Virus record (IMG/VR): IMGVR_UViG_3300021405_000018
Location: 1 to 52,064 of that record
Direction: 5' to 3' (one strand)
Origin: a virus
DNA: 52,064 bases
This document shows, in pieces, positions 1-6,361 of the stretch. The notes beneath the pieces were generated by a model. The model made no database searches and was not told the origin of the DNA. It saw only the letters and a program-made list of their open reading frames with translations. The position numbers were made by a program, and so were the translations under genes. Position 1 is the stretch's first letter; each line of letters opens with the position of its first letter.

Positions 1-455
1 TCTGGCCGGGAATCAAGGCGTGGTGGGGTCGTACGTACGCGGAGCACCAGGAAGAATGGCCGCACCTCTTCATGCAGGATTCGTCCCACATGAACTACGA
101 GGAAGACGTCCAGGTCATCGGGTTCGGTCTCGCGTCGGTCAAGCCGGAAGGCGCTGGTACGATCTACCAGTCCGAAGTACAAGGCTTCATCACGCGGTAC
201 GTCCACCTCGCGTATAGCCTCGGCTATATCGTGACGCAGGAAGAGCTGGAGGACAACCTCTACGAGAAGGTGAGCAAGCGTCGGGCCGCAAGCCTTGCGT
301 TTAGCTTCCGCCAGACCAAGGAGAACGTTGCAGCGAACATCTACAACAACGCCTTCACCTCGGGTGTGCAGTTCCAGGGTGGTGACGGTGTTAGCCTGCT
401 GAACACGGCGCACCCGAATACCTCGGGCGGCACCTTTAGCAACATGCTCGCAGTT
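1..455. repeat. Left copy of the terminal overlap
   Basis: Bases 1-455 match 51610-52064 with 23 mismatches by hand count and no gaps. The mismatches cluster at 281-299 (8) and 383-410 (12) with long identical blocks between. The overlap shows the contig is circular or circularly permuted. The divergence means the two ends carry different alleles of the capsid gene. Confidence 0.9.
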
Positions 456-881
456 GGTGCAGACTTGTCGGAGGCCTCGCTGGAAGACCTGATCGTTCAG
501 ATCATGGGTGCTACGGATGACGTAGGCAACCTGATCAACATCATGCCTCAGTCGCTCCTGGTCCCTCGTCAGGAATGGTTCAACGCCAACCGGATCATGA
601 AGTCTGTGTTCCAGTCCGGCACGGCCAATAACGACATCAACGTCATCAAGGCCGAAGGCTCGATCCCTGGTGGCATCCACGTCAACCACTACTTCACGTC
701 CCCTCACGCATGGTTCATCCGCACGAACTGTCCTGACGGAATGAAGATGTATCAGCGTGTCGCCATCACGTTCGAACAGGACAACGACTTCGATACGGGC
801 AATGCCAAGGCCAAGAGCCGCGAGCGTTACTCGTTCCTCTGGACCGACCCGCGTGGTCTCTTCGGGAGCAATGGGCCGTGA
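1..881 (+). CDS. Major capsid protein, 3' part (cut by the window edge)
   Basis: The frame is open from base 3 to a TGA at 879-881. Joined to the 5' part at 51561-52064 it gives a protein of about 309 residues. Size, position after scaffold and head proteins, and a conserved-looking core (for example VHLAYSLGYIVTQEELEDN) fit a phage major head protein, presumably HK97 fold; the fold is inferred, not seen. An internal ATG at 72 is not the start, because the true N-terminus lies upstream of the window's cut. The last codon overlaps the GTG of the next gene. Confidence 0.8.
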   Translation, partial: WPGIKAWWGRTYAEHQEEWPHLFMQDSSHMNYEEDVQVIGFGLASVKPEGAGTIYQSEVQGFITRYVHLAYSLGYIVTQEELEDNLYEKVSKRRAASLAFSFRQTKENVAANIYNNAFTSGVQFQGGDGVSLLNTAHPNTSGGTFSNMLAVGADLSEASLEDLIVQIMGATDDVGNLINIMPQSLLVPRQEWFNANRIMKSVFQSGTANNDINVIKAEGSIPGGIHVNHYFTSPHAWFIRTNCPDGMKMYQRVAITFEQDNDFDTGNAKAKSRERYSFLWTDPRGLFGSNGP

Positions 882-1006
882 AGAAGAAAGTTCCTGTCAC
901 GAAGGCCAAGGCGATGCACAACAAGGCCAAGCCCCTTAAGGATAAGGTGAAGCCTGCCGGTAAGCCGGTGGGCATCCCCAAGATGCGTAAGGGATACGCC
1001 AAGTAG
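878..1006 (+). CDS. Small lysine-rich protein (42 aa)
   Basis: A GTG start overlaps the capsid stop (GTGA) and a GGGAG ribosome site lies 9 nt upstream. The product begins MKKKVPVTKAKAMHNKAK and is almost a quarter lysine, with proline and glycine, so it is probably disordered and nucleic-acid binding. It heads a run of three tiny basic genes directly behind the capsid gene; a minor head or DNA-condensing role is a guess. Too short for family assignment by eye. Confidence 0.6.
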   Translation: MKKKVPVTKAKAMHNKAKPLKDKVKPAGKPVGIPKMRKGYAK

Positions 1007-1015
1007 GAGAAGGTC

Positions 1016-1189
1016 ATGCCACTGAAGAAAGGGAAATCGAAGAAGACCATCTCATCGAACATCTCTGAGTTCCACAAGGGCAAGACCTTCGCCCACACTG
1101 CGAAGAAGTTTGGCAAGGCCACTGCGAATAAACAAGCGGTGGCCGTTGCTTTATCTACTGCCCGAAAATCTAAAGGGAGAGGACGATGA
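1016..1189 (+). CDS. Small basic phage protein (57 aa)
   Basis: A GGAGA ribosome site precedes the ATG by 5 nt. The sequence starts MPLKKGKSKKTISSNISEFH and ends with a basic tail. The pattern KKGKSxxTISxNIxEfhxGktF...GK...QAvAVAL resembles small conserved proteins seen in many podovirus head modules, whose function is unknown. The stop overlaps the next start (ATGA). Confidence 0.7.
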   Translation: MPLKKGKSKKTISSNISEFHKGKTFAHTAKKFGKATANKQAVAVALSTARKSKGRGR

Positions 1190-1389
1190 GCGGCAATAGT
1201 CACAAGATGGATGCAATCGGTAGTCCTAACTCTGAACCGTTCAGGATGAAGATGCAGAAGAAGGGCTTCACCGTACCCCCGGCTGATGTCCCACGTCCCA
1301 TGACGGCTAACCCCGTCAAGAATGTTGCACCAGGGCTTGGCGCGAAAACACTATCGCACCCGTTCAAGGCTGGTAAGTCCCACATTTAA
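1186..1389 (+). CDS. Small hypothetical protein (67 aa)
   Basis: It starts at the ATGA overlap with the previous gene. It is polar and basic with many prolines, no membrane segment and no known motif. The neighbours on both sides are virion genes, so a minor virion part is possible. Followed after 9 nt (AAGGAGCCATC, a good ribosome site) by the next structural gene. Confidence 0.65.
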   Translation: MSGNSHKMDAIGSPNSEPFRMKMQKKGFTVPPADVPRPMTANPVKNVAPGLGAKTLSHPFKAGKSHI

Positions 1390-1398
1390 GGAGCCATC

Positions 1399-2178
1399 AT
1401 GGCTATCGTAGCATCTCAACCTCCAATCCGTACTCCCTCGGGCGGTACGACCGATCAGGTATTCCAGCCGCTTGCGGACTGTGGGAACGGCAATCCTGCC
1501 TTCTACCACCAGTTCTTCGATGAGTTCGATCAGGCCTTCTCCTTCACGACAGGTAACACCTACACCATTACGGGTACAGGTAGCTTTGCCGCTACCTCTG
1601 GTGACGGTGGGCTAGGCCTATTCACAACCACGGGTGTATCGAGTGCGGTCGAGACTATTCAGGTAGTCACGCCCTCCTTCACCGTAAACTCGCAGCCTAA
1701 GAAGGTGTTCTTCGAGACTCGTATTACTACGGCCTCGGCACCGGCTACGACCAACATCCTCGCCGGTCTGATTAGCGCGAACACAACCCCCTTCACAGCT
1801 ATCGTGGATGGTGTGTACTTCTCGTGGGTTGGTGGTACTGGCCTCACGATCAACAGTATGCATACGAGTGTCCTCACTTCAGTGACGATCCCTGCGGCGG
1901 CATATACCTTCACGGCGGCTGGGCAGCAGCTTGACCTCGCGTTCTACATTACCCGCCTAGGGGATGTGTTGGCGTACGTGGACAACCAGCTCGTGGGCTT
2001 CGTACCACAGTCGAACATCGGTACAACGAATGGTCCACAGAATGCTGGTGCAGTAGCTCGTATTACTGCGCCCTCCCTACCGACTGCTGTGCTATCTCCT
2101 ACCCTAGGCGTACAGACTTCTAGTGCCGCTATCAAGACGGTGACGTTCGACTTCCTGAACGCACAGAAGGAGCGTTAA
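1399..2178 (+). CDS. Virion structural protein, beta-rich (259 aa)
   Basis: Ribosome site AAGGAG precedes the ATG. The protein is rich in Thr, Ala, Gly and Val with alternating hydrophobic strands, no transmembrane helix and few charges, typical of head decoration or fibre proteins. The stretch at about residues 40-190 (FDEFDQAFSF ... VFFETRITT ... LDLAFYITRLGDVLAYVDNQ) reads like a concanavalin-type jelly roll. It lies between the capsid module and the fibre genes, so a head-fibre or decoration role is likely but unproven. Confidence 0.6.
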   Translation: MAIVASQPPIRTPSGGTTDQVFQPLADCGNGNPAFYHQFFDEFDQAFSFTTGNTYTITGTGSFAATSGDGGLGLFTTTGVSSAVETIQVVTPSFTVNSQPKKVFFETRITTASAPATTNILAGLISANTTPFTAIVDGVYFSWVGGTGLTINSMHTSVLTSVTIPAAAYTFTAAGQQLDLAFYITRLGDVLAYVDNQLVGFVPQSNIGTTNGPQNAGAVARITAPSLPTAVLSPTLGVQTSSAAIKTVTFDFLNAQKER

Positions 2179-2179
2179 G

Positions 2180-2629
2180 ATGCCATTCGCCGTCGCTACA
2201 CAAATCCTGGATGACGGCCCCCGCAATACGGTAGCCAAGACGACAGGGGACTTCTCGATGGCAACGCTGCCTACGGCAGTGACCATCCTGGACCCCTCTC
2301 TTCTTACCAGTATGAACCCCGGAATGTCGGGGTCCTTTCTGGCTACCCTACTGCGGCTCGATCATATTGACTACTCCATCTCTGACGGCATTACAGTCCA
2401 GCTCTACTGGGACGCAACTACCCCAGTAGCAATTGCTGAACTATATGGCCGGGGCAAGATCGAGGCGGCAATGTGGGGCGGCTTCCAGAACAATGCTGGT
2501 GCTGGTGTAACCGGGAAGATCATCATGACCGTCATCCTGGCTGACCAGACCGTAACCACCCCCGTGGGGTCGATCTTCCTTGTCCTCAAGACGGTCAAGT
2601 TCCGCCCGATTAGTGCTGGAGGTGCGTGA
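2180..2629 (+). CDS. Hypothetical virion protein (149 aa)
   Basis: Starts one base after the previous stop, with AAGGAG upstream. Composition is that of a beta-rich structural protein. Residues 50-145 contain alternating strands (for example ITVQLYWDATTPVAIAELYG). No catalytic motif or signal peptide. The stop overlaps the next ATG (GATG). Not recognised as a named family. Confidence 0.6.
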   Translation: MPFAVATQILDDGPRNTVAKTTGDFSMATLPTAVTILDPSLLTSMNPGMSGSFLATLLRLDHIDYSISDGITVQLYWDATTPVAIAELYGRGKIEAAMWGGFQNNAGAGVTGKIIMTVILADQTVTTPVGSIFLVLKTVKFRPISAGGA

Positions 2630-2805
2630 TGTCCAAGGCAAAGCCTCAAGTCGCCCAATTCCATATGGCTGGCGACAAGGTCCTATGGAAGGGCATCCTG
2701 CTCACCGTACTTCGTGTGCGTGAAGACGGCTACATCGAGTGCTGGTCTCCCACCATGCACGTAACCGTTGACACGCATGCCCAGCTTGAGAAGGCTAACA
2801 AGTGA
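2629..2805 (+). CDS. Small hypothetical protein (58 aa)
   Basis: The ATG overlaps the previous stop and GGAGG lies 5 nt upstream of it. Begins MSKAKPQVAQFHMAGDKVLW. It has a short beta-like core (WKGILLTVLRVREDGYIECW). The stop overlaps the GTG of the next gene (GTGA), suggesting translational coupling. Confidence 0.65.
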   Translation: MSKAKPQVAQFHMAGDKVLWKGILLTVLRVREDGYIECWSPTMHVTVDTHAQLEKANK

Positions 2806-3125
2806 CTATCAACCTGCTGGCTCAGTACGGTTTTGCTACTCCTACTTCGAGTGGGAATACTACTATCGTCGCCGCTGTTGCAGGCTATAGGATTATCGTA
2901 TCCCAGGTGTGTGTAATAACAAGCGCCACCAACAGTGTCAAGTTCCAGTCCAACGGGACCTCTGACATCAGCGCTCTTATGCCCCTTGCCGCCAATGGTG
3001 GCTTTGTCCTGCCCTACTCTGACCTTGGGTGGATGCAGACGAACATCAGCGAGTCGCTAACCTTCAATATGTCTACCGGGACTTCCACAGGTGTCCAGGT
3101 CGTTTACGCTCTATCAAGCAATTAG
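2802..3125 (+). CDS. Small beta-rich virion protein (107 aa)
   Basis: GTG start in a GTGA overlap. Sequence is Thr/Ser/Ala/Val rich, with alternating hydrophobic residues and a YALSSN end, like small decoration or fibre-tip domains. It resembles the first third of the next gene's product and the protein at 17716-18051 in size and style (a strand-rich domain with a 'VVAG(S)YRI' or 'ATSNSVKF' pattern), which may reflect a shared small jelly-roll. Function inferred only from context. Confidence 0.55.
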   Translation: MTINLLAQYGFATPTSSGNTTIVAAVAGYRIIVSQVCVITSATNSVKFQSNGTSDISALMPLAANGGFVLPYSDLGWMQTNISESLTFNMSTGTSTGVQVVYALSSN

Positions 3126-3134
3126 GAGCCTGTC

Positions 3135-3602
3135 ATGTCCCTCTATACAGTATCTCAGCTGAACTTCTCGGTCTCTAGCACCGCGAATGATATCTTCACT
3201 ATTGTCCCTACGGCGAGCCGTATCATCCAGTTGATTGAGTTCTCCGTCTCTGGCATGGCTACTGCCTCGTCAGCGTCTTGTATCAACATCTATGCGATCA
3301 CTACAGCAGGGACTACTGGTACTAGCCCACTGACGCCGCAGCCGTTGAACCCTGCTTATGCGCCAGCATCAACAGTGACGGTTAGTACGGCATGGACCGG
3401 GCAGCCTACCATCGGTACGCAGCCGCTTGTGCCGCTCGCAGTCAACGGCAACGGTGGCGTCTATCGTTGGGTCGCAAGGCCTGATGAGGTAGTACTGGCT
3501 ATTGGTGGTGTAGCTGCTGCCCTTGGCTGGTCCGTCCGCGCCTCAACCGCTCCGACGCAGCCCTACACCATCTCCTGCACGTGGTCCGAGAACCCGTTCT
3601 AA
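3135..3602 (+). CDS. Virion protein, beta-rich (155 aa)
   Basis: AGGAG precedes the ATG by about 9 nt. Residues 1-60 (VSSTANDIFTIVPTASRIIQLIEFSV) and 105-150 (EVVLAIGGVAAALGWSVRAS) fit a small beta-sandwich, similar in style to the previous protein. No transmembrane segment. Likely a head or fibre component in the same operon. Confidence 0.55.
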   Translation: MSLYTVSQLNFSVSSTANDIFTIVPTASRIIQLIEFSVSGMATASSASCINIYAITTAGTTGTSPLTPQPLNPAYAPASTVTVSTAWTGQPTIGTQPLVPLAVNGNGGVYRWVARPDEVVLAIGGVAAALGWSVRASTAPTQPYTISCTWSENPF

Positions 3603-3617
3603 CCCGAGCGTGCCATC

Positions 3618-4841
3618 ATGACTGTCGTCATCCTGACGAGTGGCACCTCGTACAATATCCCTGGCGACTGGACCAATACTAACCAGATCGAGACGACTGG
3701 TGGTGGTGGTGCGGGCGGCGGTGGCGCAGGTTCTGCTGGCGGTGGTGGTGGCGGTGGTGGCTACGCAACGGTAAGCAACCAGACAGGGCTTTCAGGTAGC
3801 CAAACAATTGCTATTGGTGCGGCAGGGGCACCTGACCTTGTTAGTTTTACTAATGGGGGTCCTGGCGGCAATACCAGTTTCGGCGCGACTCCTCTTGTAG
3901 CAGCTTCCGGTGGTGGTGGTGGCGCAGACAATGGTGGTGCTGGTGGGAGCGGCGGTACTGCTACTACTGGAACAGGTTCAACTGGTGGTACAGGAGGCAG
4001 TGGGGCTAATATCTTCACTGGTGGCGGCGGTGGTGGGGCGGCAGGCCCATCAGGCGCTGGTAATAACGGTACTACTGGATCAGGTGGTAATGGCGGTCTT
4101 GGGGGCAGTGGTGGTTCCGGTGATAATGGTAGCGGTGGTTCTGGTGCTACTGGTACAACAGGGGCAGGGGCTAACGGTACCGCCAACGCTAATGGTGCGG
4201 GCGGCGCAGCCGGTGGTGCTGGTTCAACTAATGCAGGCGGCAATGGTGCTATAGCCGGTAGTGGTGGTGGTGGTGGTGCAAGCGGGATGGAAGGTTTTGG
4301 TGGCTCTGGGGGTGGTGGACAGATCAGGATCACCTACACGCCTGCGGCAGGCGGTGTCACACCCACATGGACGACGATGCCTGAGGGTCGTGTACGCTGG
4401 GCTCGTGATCCCTGGGGCATGTTCGACTACCTCGGGTGGCAGCGGGGACCCCGTCCTATCGACAGGCAACCTGCGATGCAGCAGGGCATGTTCGACGTGC
4501 CCAGGGGTAAGTACAACTGGGCGTTCTATCAGGACTCCCGTAATACCCCGAGGGTGCCGAACTACAACTTCATCATCCCGATCCCGCCGTGGGCCGAGGT
4601 GCCGAAGGGGCCGTGGAACCCTGCCTACTACCAGTCGTGGCAGCGGGGGCCTACGCCTGCGAACGTTTTCCCGCCGATCCCATCGAGTATGTTTACGACC
4701 CTTCCGCCGAGGGGGCCGATTGATGTCCGCTATATGGTCTACTACCAGGGCGCTCAGGCTTCCCCAGCACCATCGACGGTTGCGCCCCCGCTCCACATAA
4801 CGCGCCTGCCCCTGCTAGGAGTTGGCGAGAACGGCCCCTGA
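3618..4841 (+). CDS. Glycine-rich fibre/adhesin-like protein (407 aa)
   Basis: Residues about 30-235 are almost entirely Gly, Ala, Ser, Thr and Asn with runs such as GGGGGGGG. This is typical of phage proteins with glycine-rich domains that form polyglycine helices in tail-tip adhesins. Residues about 250-390 are Trp/Tyr/Pro/Arg rich and repetitive, with the related segments DPWGMFDYLGWQRGPRP and GPWNPAYYQSWQRGPTP. The glycine tract produces long open frames in other frames and on the other strand, which are shadows. Probable surface-exposed fibre; receptor not predictable. Confidence 0.65.
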   Translation: MTVVILTSGTSYNIPGDWTNTNQIETTGGGGAGGGGAGSAGGGGGGGGYATVSNQTGLSGSQTIAIGAAGAPDLVSFTNGGPGGNTSFGATPLVAASGGGGGADNGGAGGSGGTATTGTGSTGGTGGSGANIFTGGGGGGAAGPSGAGNNGTTGSGGNGGLGGSGGSGDNGSGGSGATGTTGAGANGTANANGAGGAAGGAGSTNAGGNGAIAGSGGGGGASGMEGFGGSGGGGQIRITYTPAAGGVTPTWTTMPEGRVRWARDPWGMFDYLGWQRGPRPIDRQPAMQQGMFDVPRGKYNWAFYQDSRNTPRVPNYNFIIPIPPWAEVPKGPWNPAYYQSWQRGPTPANVFPPIPSSMFTTLPPRGPIDVRYMVYYQGAQASPAPSTVAPPLHITRLPLLGVGENGP

Positions 4842-4909
4842 TGTGGTATGATCGGCGCTGAGTGTAAGCCTGCTCCGCAATGGAGCACCCTCCTGTCCGC
4901 GAGGCTTGC

Positions 4910-5143
4910 ATGTTCACATACCTCCGTATCTACCTTACCAACTGGCTCATCTGGCTCGATGAAGGCCTGAACACGCTTCGAGGCGGCGATCCCGGCCAGA
5001 GCCTGTCGGTCGCTGCGGGCATTGCCCAAACTCAGGGCAAGCGGTGGGGCTGCGTCCTCTGCCGATTCCTGTCCTGGTTTCAGGCCAACCACTGCGCCAA
5101 GGCGGTAGCCAACGAAGGCAAGCACAGCTTGTGGGGAGACTGA
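4910..5143 (+). CDS. Conserved small phage protein, Trp/Cys-containing (77 aa)
   Basis: I choose the ATG at 4910 (GAGG 5 nt upstream) rather than 4880, which has no ribosome site. The product MFTYLRIYLTNWLIWLDEGLN then GGDPGQSLSVAAGIAQ and CVLCRFLSWF matches a small family widespread in phages (NWLxWxDEGxNxxxGGDPxExLSxRxGxA...CxLCxFLxxF), usually near fibre or lysis genes; function unknown. Confidence 0.75.
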   Translation: MFTYLRIYLTNWLIWLDEGLNTLRGGDPGQSLSVAAGIAQTQGKRWGCVLCRFLSWFQANHCAKAVANEGKHSLWGD

Positions 5144-5144
5144 T

Positions 5145-5627
5145 ATGGGCGCTCGTGACTACTACAAGAAGGGTGACTGGAACGCTATCTGCTATGTCTG
5201 CGGCTTCAAGCGCAAGGCCTCGGAGATGAAGCTCCGGTGGGATGGCGTCTATGTGTGCCACGAGGACTGGGAGATTCGCCAGCCACAGGACTTCGTGCGG
5301 GGCATCCCCGACGAGCAGCCACTGCCGTGGACGCAGCCCGAGAGTGTGCCTGACGCCTTCAGCGGCCCCATCGTCTATCCCTCGACCAACGTTGTCGTCG
5401 GCAATCCCACGATCTTCGTCAACTCGACCCCTCAGGTATTAGGGGTCAATTACACGATCGCTCTTCCTATCGGCAGTGTGACCTTCATCACCACCTACGC
5501 CCCCGGCTCCGTAATCTCCTGGTCCGGTCAGTGGCTCGATAATGCAGGCCGCACCACTACCTACACCAACGCTTTCCTGTACCTGTGGGCTGACCTCCAG
5601 AGTACCTATCAAATCTACGGGACCTGA
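5145..5627 (+). CDS. Zinc-ribbon-like virion protein (160 aa)
   Basis: The N-terminal 65 residues (ARDYYKKGDWNAICYVCGFKRKASEMKLRWDGVYVC, with C16, C19 and a later C..HEDWE) match a phage family with a small Cys-containing module followed by RQPQDFVRGIPDEQPLPWTQPE. The C-terminal 90 residues are beta-rich and may form a fibre or neck domain. It lies just before the head-tail adaptor genes, so a virion role is likely. Metal binding is inferred from the cysteines. Confidence 0.7.
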   Translation: MGARDYYKKGDWNAICYVCGFKRKASEMKLRWDGVYVCHEDWEIRQPQDFVRGIPDEQPLPWTQPESVPDAFSGPIVYPSTNVVVGNPTIFVNSTPQVLGVNYTIALPIGSVTFITTYAPGSVISWSGQWLDNAGRTTTYTNAFLYLWADLQSTYQIYGT

Positions 5628-5629
5628 TC

Positions 5630-6361
5630 ATGCCAGTCACTACCACCTTCAGTGTGCAGGCCAACGACATCATGAACCGGGCGCTCCGGCTCTGTGGGAC
5701 GTTCGACGCAACGAACCCACCGGGCTCACAGGACTACGCCAACGTTCAACTAGCCTTCAATATGATGATCAAGGCCTGGATTCGCAAGGGCCTTCCCATG
5801 TGGAAGATTGTTTACAATCAGGTACCTCTACTGACGACACAGAGCCTGTACAACATTGGCCCCTATGCCACTGGTACGGGCTCAGTAGTGTGCCCCAAAA
5901 TCCTCAAGGTGACGTATGCCTTCATCAGAGACGCAAACAACTTCGACACGCCAATCGACCCCCTCTCCATCCAGGAATATAACCAGTATGGAAGCAAAGG
6001 GAGCCTTGGCGTGGTCAATAGTTACTGGTATCAACCTCTTGCTGATAGCACTATTACTGGTGTGAGCAGCTTCATCCAGTTCTACCCGACACCCAGTGAC
6101 AACACGCGGACGATCTTCCTGGTCTGCCTCTCCACCCTGGATGACATCAACCTTGGCACCGACCCGGTAGACTTCCCGCAGGAATGCTACATGGCCCTGT
6201 CATGGTGTCTAGCCAACGAGATATCGATGGAGTATGCGACATCGATGGACCGCGTCGCTGAGATTAAGTCCCGCTCGATGGTCCTATACGAAGAGATGGT
6301 GGACTGGTCGCAGGAGAACACCGACTCGATCCGCTTCATGTACGACACACGGAGCCGGTAA
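5630..6361 (+). CDS. Head-to-tail adaptor, P22 gp4-like (243 aa)
   Basis: The pattern ANDIMNRALRLCGTFD...QDYANVQLAFNMMIKAWIRKGLPMW...FYPTPSDNTR...DDINLGTDPVDFPQECYMALSWCLANEI fits the P22 tail accessory factor/packaged-DNA stabilisation family (gp4), which binds beneath the portal ring. The mostly helical N-terminus and the helical C-terminus ('ALSWCLANEISMEYA...EMVDWSQEN') are as expected. Immediately followed, with a one-base overlap, by the gp10-like gene, as in P22-type phages. Confidence 0.75.
   Translation: MPVTTTFSVQANDIMNRALRLCGTFDATNPPGSQDYANVQLAFNMMIKAWIRKGLPMWKIVYNQVPLLTTQSLYNIGPYATGTGSVVCPKILKVTYAFIRDANNFDTPIDPLSIQEYNQYGSKGSLGVVNSYWYQPLADSTITGVSSFIQFYPTPSDNTRTIFLVCLSTLDDINLGTDPVDFPQECYMALSWCLANEISMEYATSMDRVAEIKSRSMVLYEEMVDWSQENTDSIRFMYDTRSR

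Noticed and set aside
3761-4333. Pro-rich 190-aa minus frame and the Val/Leu-rich plus frames over the glycine tract
   Set aside because: These are the other frames of the GGT/GGC-rich fibre gene.
4842-4909. Promoter (TATGAT) and stem-loop TGCTCC-GCAAT-GGAGCA
   Set aside because: The only -35-like sequence is 19 nt away and poor, and the hairpin has no T-run. Too weak to call.
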